A DNA stretch of 64,000 bases, from assembly GCA_945788625.1 (NCBI GenBank), contig CALZMQ010000028.1, forward strand, positions 1 to 64,000, given 5' to 3'. A program made the translations under genes and the position numbers. Numbering within the stretch: the stretch's first letter is position 1; every line of letters begins with the position of its first letter. Positions 56,135 to 63,687 of the stretch are shown one piece after another. The notes beneath the pieces are model-generated. The model was not told the DNA's origin. It made no database searches and saw nothing but the letters and a program-made list of their open reading frames with translations. Source of the stretch: an uncultured Woeseiaceae bacterium (GTDB lineage: Bacteria; Pseudomonadota; Gammaproteobacteria; Steroidobacterales; Woeseiaceae).

Positions 56135-56173
56135 CTGTACGCTGGCGGACAGTAAGTGTACGATTTCGGACGG
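56135..56173. promoter_or_regulatory. tandem imperfect palindromes, probable enhancer sites
   Basis: Two related sites: CTGTACG-CTGG-CGGACAG (56135-56152) and TGTACG-ATTT-CGGACG (56157-56172). Half-sites are TGTmCG on the left and CGGACr on the right. They are 21 bases apart, two helical turns. The centres are about 86 and 107 bases upstream of the predicted sigma-54 start, the usual enhancer distance, and 20-55 bases before the activator's own ATG. Confidence 0.65.
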
Positions 56174-56191
56174 TTTAAGGGGACTCATGGC

Positions 56192-57577
56192 ATGTCCAGG
56201 TCAGGCTGCATACTCATTGTCGACGACGACAATGACATCCTTACCGCGGGGCGTCTGTTGCTGCGGCGGCAGTTTGCTGACGTCATTACCTGCCGCGAGC
56301 CCGAGCGGGTTCCCGACCTGCTCGCAAATCACGAGATCGACGCGGTGCTCCTGGACATGAATTTCGGTCCGGGAGAGTCTTCCGGCGACCAGGGCCTGGT
56401 GTGGCTGCAGAAAATTCTCGATATCGATCCGGAAGCGGTCGTCGTCATGATCACGGCGCACGGCAATGTCGATACGGCGGTCGAAGCCATGAAGCGTGGC
56501 GCGACCGACTTCATCGCCAAGCCCTGGCAGAACGAAAAAGTCGTCGCGACCGTCTCGGCGGCCGTCAAGTTGCGCCGCAGCCGCGTGGAAACTGAAACCC
56601 TGCGCAAAGCCAACCGGGTACTGCTGGAGGAAACGGCGTCGGGGACAGATCGGATCGTCGGCAAATCCGCACCGATGAAGCAGGTGCTCAAGATGGTGAA
56701 ACGTGCCGCACCGACCGACGCGAACGTGCTGATACTCGGCGAGAACGGCACCGGCAAAGAACTCATTGCGCGCGAAATCCACCGGCGGTCGGCGCGATCG
56801 GACCGGGTGTTCCTCTCCATCGACATGGGCTCGATCAGCGAATCGCTGTTCGAGTCGGAACTGTTCGGGCACCGTAAAGGGGCGTTTACCGATGCTGGCG
56901 AGGACCGCCTCGGGCGCATCCAGGCAGCCAACGGCGGTACGCTGTTTCTCGACGAAATCGGCAATTTGCCGCTGCACCTGCAGACCAAGCTTCTCAGCGT
57001 GCTCGAGCAACGCCGCGTCACGCCGCTCGGTTCGGACCAGGCGCAGGATTTCGACGTGCGAATCGTCGCTGCGACCAACGTACCGGGAAGTCACCTGCGC
57101 GATGCGAGCCGATTTCGCCCCGATCTCCTGTTTCGCCTGAATACGGTCGAGATTACGATTCCACCGCTGCGCGAACGTCGCGACGATATTCTGCCGATCG
57201 CGCGCCACTACGCGGAACGCTACTCGAGAAAATACGGCGGCACCTTGCGCACCTTCTCGGCGGCGGCGGAAACGGCGTTACGCGCCTATGACTGGCCGGG
57301 CAACGTCCGCGCGCTGCGCCATGCCGTCGAGCGGGCGATCATCCTTGCGGACGCCGACATCCTGGAGCCCGAAGACCTGCAGCTCGATCACGCCTCGCAC
57401 GCGGCGGTCGAGCCGGCGGCGTTGGCCGGGCAGGCCAATCTGAATCTCGACCACGTGGAGAAGGAGACCATCCAGAAGGCGCTGCGCAAGCACGGCTTCA
57501 ATATTTCCCGGGCGGCCAACGAGCTGGGCCTGACTCGCGCTTCGCTTTACCGGCGCATGGAAAAGCATGATGTCTGA
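56192..57577 (+). CDS. NtrC-family response regulator, sigma-54 activator
   Basis: About 461 residues from ATG 56192 (AAGGGG 9 bases upstream). Receiver 1-120 with phospho-Asp in VLLDMNFGPG and DDDNDI acidic residues. AAA+ domain from ~150: Walker A GENGTGKE, ESELFGHRKGAFTDA (a GAFTDA variant of the sigma-54 contact loop), Walker B GTLFLDEIGNLP, and the arginine finger region FRPDLLFRLN. The C-terminal Fis-like helix-turn-helix is HGFNISRAANELGLTRASLYRRM. It is the probable activator of the divergent promoter at 56069. Overlaps its kinase by 11 bases. Confidence 0.93.
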   Translation: MSRSGCILIVDDDNDILTAGRLLLRRQFADVITCREPERVPDLLANHEIDAVLLDMNFGPGESSGDQGLVWLQKILDIDPEAVVVMITAHGNVDTAVEAMKRGATDFIAKPWQNEKVVATVSAAVKLRRSRVETETLRKANRVLLEETASGTDRIVGKSAPMKQVLKMVKRAAPTDANVLILGENGTGKELIAREIHRRSARSDRVFLSIDMGSISESLFESELFGHRKGAFTDAGEDRLGRIQAANGGTLFLDEIGNLPLHLQTKLLSVLEQRRVTPLGSDQAQDFDVRIVAATNVPGSHLRDASRFRPDLLFRLNTVEITIPPLRERRDDILPIARHYAERYSRKYGGTLRTFSAAAETALRAYDWPGNVRALRHAVERAIILADADILEPEDLQLDHASHAAVEPAALAGQANLNLDHVEKETIQKALRKHGFNISRAANELGLTRASLYRRMEKHDV

Positions 57578-58931
57578 GATGGGTTTGGGGCGCTTCGTCA
57601 TCTGGCTCATCGTGCGCTTTGCCCTGGTCGGCGTCGCCATGGCCGCCGTTGTCTGGTTATTGCTGCGCCCGGGTTATCACAGCGCGACGCTGCTGGCTGC
57701 CGTCGCGATGGCGCTGCTGGGTGCCGAGTTGTGGCGATACGTCAGCCGCACGAATCGCGAAGTTGCCCGGTTTCTCGACGCCGCGCGCTACGCTGACTAC
57801 TCGCAGCGCTTTGACTATGAGCAGGATGGTTCCGGTTTCGGGCCGCTGGGGCGCGCTTTTACCGAAATCATCGAGCGCATGCACGAACGAGGCACCGACC
57901 AGGAAACGGCGCTGCGCCGCTTGCGCGCGCTCATCGAACACATACCCGTACCGTTGCTTACGCTACACGCGGACGACGGGATAACGTTGCAGAACAACGC
58001 CGCGCGCCGCCTGTTCGGCGCCGAACATGTGACGAACCTGAAGGACCTGCGGCGTTTCGGTTTCAGCTTCGCCGAAGCCGTGGCGACTGCCGTACCCGGA
58101 GACCGGCAGCTGGTGACATTCACGGTGGAGGGGATCGAGTACCATCTCACGCTCGCGACCACCGAGATTATTGTCGGCGGCAATGCGGAGCGGCTCGTAT
58201 CGTTGCAGGACATACAGTCCGAACTCGACGCGACGCAAGCCGAGGCATGGGAAGATCTCGTGCGCGTACTGACGCACGAAATCATGAATTCGATTACGCC
58301 AGTGACGTCGCTTGCAAAAACTGCGGTGGACGTCGTCGACGACGTTATCGAGGGAGCGGAGAATGGCGCTCCCGTGAAAGACGATCTCGCCGATCTCCGC
58401 GATGCGGTGGCCACCATCGCGCGCCGCTCCGACAGTCTCACGCAATTCGTCGAAAGCTATCGCCAGATTTCGAGGCTCGCGCCGCCCGAGAGGAAACGCG
58501 TACGCCTGTCGGACCTGTTCGATACGGTTCGCCGCCTCGCCAGGGCAGAGTGTCCAAGGAGCAACGTTGAATTCACCTGCGAGGTTCATCCGCGCGAGCT
58601 GGACGTCTACGCGGACCGCGACCTGCTGGAGCCCGTGCTGTTGAATCTGCTACGCAACGCATGGCAGGTTACTGACTCCGTGGACAGCCCGGTGGTCGGC
58701 CTGAAGGGTCGCCTGAACCGGCGCAGCAATGTGGTCGTCGAAGTGTCCGATAATGGCCCGGGCGTCCCGGAGAATGTTGCGAAGAAGATCTTTGTGCCGT
58801 TCTACACGACCAAGGAAGGCGGCTCCGGTGTAGGCCTCGCGTTGGCGAGACAGGTCATGATTGCGCACGGCGGCTTCATCCGGGTGCGCCGCAACGACTC
58901 TGGCGGAGCGACGTTCAGCCTGACGTTTTGA
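57567..58931 (+). CDS. sensor histidine kinase, NtrY-like
   Basis: A 454-residue kinase overlapping the regulator gene. Two short membrane segments (VIWLIVRFALVGVAMAAVVW, then TLLAAVAMALLG) leave almost no periplasmic part, so sensing is intramembrane or cytoplasmic. A PAS-like region ~105-220 precedes the H-box (RVLTHEIMNSITPVTSLAK). N-box LNLLRNAWQVT; G-boxes GPGVPENVAKKIF and GSGVGLALARQV. This NtrB/NtrY-type enzyme would phosphorylate the adjacent NtrC-family regulator. The membrane-near arrangement recalls intramembrane-sensing kinases for cell-envelope stress. Confidence 0.9.
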   Translation: MMSEMGLGRFVIWLIVRFALVGVAMAAVVWLLLRPGYHSATLLAAVAMALLGAELWRYVSRTNREVARFLDAARYADYSQRFDYEQDGSGFGPLGRAFTEIIERMHERGTDQETALRRLRALIEHIPVPLLTLHADDGITLQNNAARRLFGAEHVTNLKDLRRFGFSFAEAVATAVPGDRQLVTFTVEGIEYHLTLATTEIIVGGNAERLVSLQDIQSELDATQAEAWEDLVRVLTHEIMNSITPVTSLAKTAVDVVDDVIEGAENGAPVKDDLADLRDAVATIARRSDSLTQFVESYRQISRLAPPERKRVRLSDLFDTVRRLARAECPRSNVEFTCEVHPRELDVYADRDLLEPVLLNLLRNAWQVTDSVDSPVVGLKGRLNRRSNVVVEVSDNGPGVPENVAKKIFVPFYTTKEGGSGVGLALARQVMIAHGGFIRVRRNDSGGATFSLTF

Positions 58932-58959
58932 TGTTCAATACACGAAGGAACAAAGCAAC

Positions 58960-59487
58960 ATGTCGAAAATCCTGATTCTGTATTCAACCACCGACGGTCA
59001 TACGATCGAGATCTGCAAGCGCATCCAGCGCACTCTCGAAGCGCACGGCGAGAGCGTCGAGCTATGCGACCTCAAAGGCGGGCCCGAACTTGGTGACTTC
59101 GAATTCGACAAGATCGTCATCGGGGCGAGCATCCGCTATGGCAAGCACCAGCCGCTGGTCGGCAAGTTCATCGGCAGGAACCAGGATACCCTGGAGCGCC
59201 ATCCCAATGCCTTCTTCTCCGTCAATGTGGTTGCGCGCAAGCCCGAAAAGAACCGACCGGAAACCAACCCGTACCTGCAGAAGTTCCTGAAAACAATATC
59301 GTGGCAGCCGCAGCGGCTCGGCGTCTTCGCAGGCAAGATCGACTTTCCGAGTCTCGGCTTCGTGGACAGGCAGATGATCCGCCTCATTATGTGGATAACG
59401 AAGGGTCCGACAGATCCCACCGCAACCGTCGAGTTCACGGATTGGGGGAAGGTCGAAGAATTCGGGGAGACTATCGCGCAGTTGTAG
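58960..59487 (+). CDS. hemG: menaquinone-dependent protoporphyrinogen IX dehydrogenase
   Basis: A 175-residue flavodoxin-like protein close to E. coli HemG (181). MSKILILYSTTDGHTIEI binds the FMN phosphate. Shared HemG segments are VIGASIRYGKHQPL, FFSVNVVARKPEKNRPETNP and MIRLIMWITKG, and the final TDWGKVEEF also matches. The insert loop (~110-150) that separates HemG from plain flavodoxins is present. The reaction is oxidation of protoporphyrinogen IX to protoporphyrin IX in heme synthesis, passing electrons to the quinone pool. Strong AAGGA site upstream. Confidence 0.93.
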   Translation: MSKILILYSTTDGHTIEICKRIQRTLEAHGESVELCDLKGGPELGDFEFDKIVIGASIRYGKHQPLVGKFIGRNQDTLERHPNAFFSVNVVARKPEKNRPETNPYLQKFLKTISWQPQRLGVFAGKIDFPSLGFVDRQMIRLIMWITKGPTDPTATVEFTDWGKVEEFGETIAQL

Positions 59488-59520
59488 ATGTGGACTCAGC
59501 TGCAGAAGCGGGCACTCGTA

Positions 59521-60492
59521 TCAGTCGTCGAGGTACCTTGCGTAGTCCGAGATGTACTTGGCGGCATTGTCTGCCGATATCAGTACCGCGCGGCCCGTAT
59601 CGGCAGCGCCTGATTCGATGGCCGCATGCAGCACCGCACCGGTTGTCGGCCCGACCATTACGCCTTCGGTACGCGCCAGCCTGATGCCGGCTTTGAAAGC
59701 TTCCTCATCGCTCACCGAAACAAGGTCATCGAGCAACTCGCGGTCGAGTATGGTCGGGAAATGTTCTTCCGGCAGGTCGGTAATCCGCTTCAGGCCCGAA
59801 AGGCGATGGTGGCGCTTGTCCGGTTCGACGCCGATGATCCGGATGTTGGGGTTCATCTCCTTCAGGAATCGCCCGACGCCGCTGATCGTGCCGCCGGTGC
59901 CGATACTCGCGAAAAAATAATCGATGTTGCCGTTCGTCTGGCGCCAGATTTCCGGTCCCGTCGTATGGTAATGAGCGGCAACGTTCAATTCGCTCTCGTA
60001 CTGATTGGGACTCACGTATTGGCCGCCATACGCTTCGCTTTCGACCATGCTTTTCACGACGCCGCGCGCCCCTTCTGACGGGAATATCGGGCACAGTTCG
60101 TCGTCCACCTCGATCAACTCGGCACCGAGCAGCCGCAAAAGCGCCTTTTTCTCTTCTGGAACGCCTTCGGGAACGGCAATTTCGATGGGTGTGCCCTGTG
60201 CATTCGCCAACGCAGTCAGCGCGATTCCCGTATTGCCGGCCGATGGCTCGACCAGAGACTGACCCTCTTTGAGGTGCAGGCCCTTCAACATGAAGTAAGC
60301 CGTGCGGTCCTTGATCGAACCGAAGGGGTTCATGCCTTCGAGTTTGAGCAGAATCTCGTAACCCGCATGCGGATTGAACCGCGGGCCCAGCCGTAGCATG
60401 GGCGTCGGGTTGTCCGGGTTCGGTATCAGGTCCGCGATGCTGTCGAATACCTGGTCGTCGTCCCGAAAGATTTCTTCTACGCGTGCGTTCAT
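59521..60492 (-). CDS. cysteine synthase / cystathionine beta-synthase family PLP enzyme
   Basis: About 323 residues from ATG 60492 (MNARVEEIFRDDDQVFD). The PLP Lys is in NPFGSIKDRTAYF, the substrate loop in EPSAGNTGIALTA and the phosphate-binding loop in IGTGGTISGVGRFL. The family makes cysteine from O-acetylserine and sulphide, or cystathionine. Similarity is spread between CysK, CysM and CBS, and no CBS regulatory domain is present. It is monocistronic, convergent with hemG. No clear Shine-Dalgarno. An open frame continues upstream of the ATG but is not needed. Confidence 0.85.
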   Translation of the reverse strand: MNARVEEIFRDDDQVFDSIADLIPNPDNPTPMLRLGPRFNPHAGYEILLKLEGMNPFGSIKDRTAYFMLKGLHLKEGQSLVEPSAGNTGIALTALANAQGTPIEIAVPEGVPEEKKALLRLLGAELIEVDDELCPIFPSEGARGVVKSMVESEAYGGQYVSPNQYESELNVAAHYHTTGPEIWRQTNGNIDYFFASIGTGGTISGVGRFLKEMNPNIRIIGVEPDKRHHRLSGLKRITDLPEEHFPTILDRELLDDLVSVSDEEAFKAGIRLARTEGVMVGPTTGAVLHAAIESGAADTGRAVLISADNAAKYISDYARYLDD

Positions 60493-60799
60493 CAGGCCAA
60501 CCAGTCTATATAGCGGGCCGATATGAGCAACGTTAACGGCAGACGGTTTGGTTATACCGGTATTCCAATTGCATCTATGATCATCGACAGGCTGCTGTGC
60601 CGGGCGCACGCCGTCGCTGATTTCAGCGCTCGCACCTTTGCGCAGGTGGGACTCGAACGCATCTTCACGCCGACCCTCGAGGTAGGGTACGAGGTAGAGC
60701 GCCGCCATTCCTTCGAGGTAGCGTGCATGCCGCCATACAGATGCTAGTATTCGAGTCTTGACAGAGGGCTGCAGATGACCCGAAGGAGACATTCGCGAT
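60493..60799. other. 307-base gap; possible decayed coding sequence
   Basis: The minus frame upstream of the cysteine-synthase-like start reads protein-like over about 60 codons (YLEGMAALYLVPYLEGRRED) and carries three copies of CGAGGTAG on the plus strand (60678, 60690, 60714). It could be a remnant. Nothing else is visible apart from the AAGGAG of the next gene. Confidence 0.35.
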
Positions 60800-61252
60800 T
60801 TGCGCATTGGACACCACAAAGCCACTCCTTTGCTATCAGTCCTGACTGCCGTCTTCTGCGCGGCATGCGCCTCATCTTCGTTCAAACCGTTATCTGATCC
60901 TCAGAACTGGAACGGCGACTTCATGCGCGGCGCGATGGCAACGTCGTCCTGCCCAACCGACACGATACCGAATGCTCGATGCCGACTGTCGGTGGTCGGC
61001 CCGTTGACAATAGAAGAATACGAACAATGGGTTGCGTACAGTTTTGCCACGGTTGAGGAGTCTGAGCGGACGCAACACGTATACAAGCAAGTCTCGGATT
61101 TTGTTCGAAACAACATTGGCGAGAGTGACGCGATCTACGACGTTTCCTTTCATACTGATCCCTCGGGGGGCAACTTTTGGGGATTCAGTGGCTACGTCGT
61201 GGCGAGAGGGGAATGCGTAGTTCACGTTAGCAAGATGTCGTACCTGAATTGA
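60800..61252 (+). CDS. putative lipoprotein, 150 residues
   Basis: Start TTG at 60800, with AAGGAG 11 bases upstream. Signal region PLLSVLTAVFCAAC ends in a lipobox-like CAAC (Cys23). The mature part has WNGDFMRGAM, a Cys pair (SSCPTDTIPNARC) and a C-terminal beta section ending CVVHVSKMSYL. The Cys residues suggest a disulphide in the periplasm. No family is recognised. Base composition is lower in GC than the genes to the left, and this starts the AT-richer pocket running to 63177. Confidence 0.6.
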   Translation: MRIGHHKATPLLSVLTAVFCAACASSSFKPLSDPQNWNGDFMRGAMATSSCPTDTIPNARCRLSVVGPLTIEEYEQWVAYSFATVEESERTQHVYKQVSDFVRNNIGESDAIYDVSFHTDPSGGNFWGFSGYVVARGECVVHVSKMSYLN

Positions 61253-61280
61253 CGATTCTCACCGGCTGGTTCTGGCCGAC

Positions 61281-61317
61281 TCCAGCCGCTCGCTTAGAGT
61301 TATACTCAGCGGCTGGA
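61281..61317. repeat. 10-base inverted repeat after the lipoprotein gene
   Basis: TCCAGCCGCT at 61281-61290 pairs perfectly with AGCGGCTGGA at 61308-61317, around a 17-base loop. It begins 28 bases after the lipoprotein stop. There is no T-run, so it is weak as a terminator. The next 200 bases hold no gene I can support. Confidence 0.35.
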
Positions 61318-61527
61318 ACTGACCCAAACCGGACGTCCGCGACACCCGAGTATAGACGAGGACTTTGGGCCAGCTTTGTTAGCCGACCATTCTTGGCAAA
61401 TTGTACTTTGAGGCAGCATCGCGAAATGACTTTTCTGGAGAATCAGACTAATCATTGAGGATTGATATACTGACGATACTGTCACCTCATTACCTGGCAG
61501 GCGACCCCGGGCATTTTCCAACGCAGC

Positions 61528-62160
61528 ATGGATGTCGAGAATTCTTACTTCGCAGTTTCGAGGGTCTTTAACGCTTGGGTTCGGGTGATCGAGTACCATA
61601 CCCGGCAGATGGAAGTTTTGGATTCCGGACCGCTTGGGACGAGGAGACTCATCATCTCGCCACCCACCGACGCTGGAATACCACTCCTGGTTGCTGCAAA
61701 CCCTCATGGCGAAACACAACTCTTATGTTTCTCCGACAGGACTGAACAAATCGCCGCCACGTTTTGCGGCAAGAATCAGATCGACGCCCTAATCACACGT
61801 GTGGAGCCATTCTTCCACATTCCGGCCCCCGATCAGGGTTTGTCGGCTGTGTACGCGAACTGCCTATTCGACTTTTGCGCGGAAGATCACTTCGATTCGA
61901 TGCTTGCTGAGATTTGGCGAGTATTGGAACCGAGCGGCGTTCTGTTCGCGGTTTATATGGATTATCCAACTCATTTTGGGGGTCGCGTGTGGGCGTCAAT
62001 CTTCGACCACTTCAGCTTGCTAAGCAACGGTTGTTATCCAGTCTCGGTCGTTCCAAATCTTGTTCGGCGCGGATATCGGATTCTAAGAGATATGCCCGTT
62101 AACAAGTTTGGATTTCCAGTTCGCTACGTCGTATCGGAGAAACCAGCCCAAGTTGCCTGA
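61528..62160 (+). CDS. methyltransferase-like protein, class I
   Basis: A 210-residue protein. The C-terminal half has the late features of a class I SAM methyltransferase: ANCLFDFCAEDHFDSMLAEIWRVLEPSGVLFAVYMDYP. The usual N-terminal glycine-rich SAM motif is not clear, so it may be degenerate or divergent. Composition is more AT-rich than the flanking chromosome, suggesting transfer. The stop codon directly abuts the palindromic repeat at 62161. Function not assigned; activity uncertain. Confidence 0.55.
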   Translation: MDVENSYFAVSRVFNAWVRVIEYHTRQMEVLDSGPLGTRRLIISPPTDAGIPLLVAANPHGETQLLCFSDRTEQIAATFCGKNQIDALITRVEPFFHIPAPDQGLSAVYANCLFDFCAEDHFDSMLAEIWRVLEPSGVLFAVYMDYPTHFGGRVWASIFDHFSLLSNGCYPVSVVPNLVRRGYRILRDMPVNKFGFPVRYVVSEKPAQVA

Positions 62161-62227
62161 AAAAAAAAGGTGTCCAAAAAAAAGGTGTCAGGTTTATTTT
62201 TCAAAAATAAACCTGACACCTTTTTTT
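62161..62227. repeat. palindromic repeat cluster A (also possible bidirectional terminator)
   Basis: An A-run, GGTGTCC and another A-run lead into GGTGTCAGGTTTATTTTT (62184-62201), a single C, and the exact inverse (62203-62220), flanked by A8 and T7. The palindrome (62177-62227) has 25-base arms with a 1-base centre. Lying between convergent genes, with an A-run before and a T-run after, it fits a bidirectional terminator. The same unit recurs at 63019. Confidence 0.8.
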
Positions 62228-62932
62228 CAGTAGCCTGTCCGCCAAATGGCGGCCGAACTCCGCGTAACTCTCCTCCGAGGGATGATATCCATCGGGTGCA
62301 AACTTGCCTGGGTCGGGTTCGAAGTCGAGCGGCACGTGCAGCGAGTTCTGCTGTTTAACCACAACCTTCCGCGCGACTTCGTCGAACAATCTGCCGCGCA
62401 TGCCGAAGGCGGCCCGCAGCGGCTGGGGCAACAGGGGAAATCCGTGCATCGGCGGCATGCCGGCGACCGCGATAACCCCGTTGGGCGAATGAGCCTGCAG
62501 CTTGCCCAGCAGTAGCGAGAGGTTCCGGCGCCATTTTCGGATCGATGTCAAACCTGTTATATCGTTCACGCCTACCGACACGATGATGTAATCGAAAGAA
62601 GTGCCGGGCAATTCCGGAACGAGTTGTTCGAGTACCTTTGTCGAGTCGTACCCGCTGACACCGAGAGCCTGCCACGAGACGCAGCATTCCTGGGAAGTCG
62701 CCAATGCCGTCGCCGTCTGTCCGACCAGCGCCTTCGACAACTCCGACGCGCCCACGCCGGCGATGATCGAATCTCCAATCGCGAGCAGGCGGGTCGGCTT
62801 GCCATCACCCACCAAACCCGCTGAAGGACCGCCGGCCGGTGCGATTCGCGGCGCGGTTCTTCTCACGTAAAGCGCCTGCGGAACGAGAAACGGAAACCCG
62901 ATCCAGAATATGAGGTTGTAAATCGAGAACAT
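62201..62932 (-). CDS. SGNH/GDSL hydrolase with repeat-encoded C-terminus
   Basis: About 243 residues from ATG 62932. SGNH blocks are visible: LAIGDSIIAGVGAS (block I Ser), SVGVNDITG (block III Asn) and DGYHPSEESY (block V Asp-x-x-His). A hydrophobic N-terminal stretch (IFWIGFPFLVPQALYV) suggests an anchor or signal. The final eight residues (KKRCQVYF) and the stop are encoded inside repeat cluster A, so the original end has been replaced. A longer upstream frame is made only of repeat sequence. Likely an esterase or lipase; substrate unknown. Confidence 0.75.
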   Translation of the reverse strand: MFSIYNLIFWIGFPFLVPQALYVRRTAPRIAPAGGPSAGLVGDGKPTRLLAIGDSIIAGVGASELSKALVGQTATALATSQECCVSWQALGVSGYDSTKVLEQLVPELPGTSFDYIIVSVGVNDITGLTSIRKWRRNLSLLLGKLQAHSPNGVIAVAGMPPMHGFPLLPQPLRAAFGMRGRLFDEVARKVVVKQQNSLHVPLDFEPDPGKFAPDGYHPSEESYAEFGRHLADRLLKKRCQVYF

Positions 62933-62952
62933 GTCGTTGCAGAGGATGCAGC

Positions 62953-62989
62953 AATAAAGGGGTCGGATCCAATAAAAGGGGTAGGATCC
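62953..62989. repeat. tandem GGGGTMGGATCC repeat
   Basis: AATAAAGGGGTCGGATCC (62953-62970) is followed immediately by AATAAAAGGGGTAGGATCC (62971-62989). The copies differ at one base and one extra A. They sit in the hydrolase upstream region between its start and repeat cluster B. Confidence 0.6.
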
Positions 62990-63018
62990 GATTCCTCTGT
63001 TTGTTGAAAAATGAAAAA

Positions 63019-63149
63019 GGTGTCCAAAAAAGGTGTCAGGTTTATTTTTCGCCAGAACGATAAAAGACCCCGGTGCCCCTTTTCTACTTAAAAATAAACC
63101 TGACACCTTTTTTCTAAAATAAACCTGACACCTTTTTTAGACAGACACC
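63019..63149. repeat. palindromic repeat cluster B
   Basis: GGTGTCC (63019-63025), an A-run, GGTGTCAGGTTTATTTTT (63032-63049), a 40-base spacer, the exact inverse at 63090-63107, a second inverse copy (AAAATAAACCTGACACC, 63116-63132), and a GACACC-T6 fragment near 63144. The first part matches cluster A (62169-62201). No transposase is nearby. Confidence 0.8.
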
Positions 63150-63177
63150 TTTTTTCATCGGATGCCGATCACTACAC

Positions 63178-63687
63178 CTAGCGGCGGGACAATATCTGGT
63201 CGATGTACGTGTAGGCGGCATCGGATGCCGATTGCACGAGGCCGAACAGGGCTTCCTCGCGCAGGTCCCTGTCTATGCCGCGGTCCTCGATGATGCCGCG
63301 AAACCAGGCGACGGTGTCATCGGCCGACACGATGCCGACGTTCCTGATTTCGGTTTCCGTGGAGACCGGGCACGCAGAACTCAATACCCGGATCCTCAAT
63401 GGCCTGCCGTCTTGCAGGAATGCATAGAACTGCACGTGGCCCGAGGCTTCGGCACAGTCGCCACGCCCGCCGAAGCTGATTTTGCGCCCATCGAGATGGC
63501 AGCCCTTGCCCGAGCGCCCGCTGTGCTCCCAGGTAAAGCAACACGCCTCAGTGATCGCGTCCGCCGTATCGAGCCGCCACGTGTACCAGCCGTCCGCGTC
63601 CGCGCCGAGGAAGTCGGACGCAGTCGCCTCGCTCCAGCCAAACATGCTCGCGAGCAACAGCAGCGCGGCGATCCTGGCCGGGCGCAT
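63178..63687 (-). CDS. exported hypothetical protein, 169 residues
   Basis: A signal peptide (IAALLLLASMFGWSEATA-S) precedes a Cys-rich mature region: ACCFTWEHSG, GCHLDGRKI, GDCAEASG and SSACPVSTE, suggesting disulphides in the periplasm. The C-terminal part is helical (LREEALFGLVQSASDAAYTY). No family recognised. It overlaps the preceding HEAT-repeat gene by one base (TAATG), so they form an operon and are probably functionally linked. Confidence 0.7.
   Translation of the reverse strand: MRPARIAALLLLASMFGWSEATASDFLGADADGWYTWRLDTADAITEACCFTWEHSGRSGKGCHLDGRKISFGGRGDCAEASGHVQFYAFLQDGRPLRIRVLSSACPVSTETEIRNVGIVSADDTVAWFRGIIEDRGIDRDLREEALFGLVQSASDAAYTYIDQILSRR

Noticed and set aside
60523..60747. 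74-codon plus-strand frame before the lipoprotein
   Set aside because: No ribosome site and overlaps repeated CGAGGTAG; the minus frame reads better but is also unproven.
61253..61527. Integron attC-like site
   Set aside because: An inverted repeat is present but no clean core sites (GTTRRRY and its inverse) or integrase were found.
62161..63149. CRISPR-like array
   Set aside because: Units are palindromic and irregularly spaced, with no unique equal-length spacers and no cas genes.
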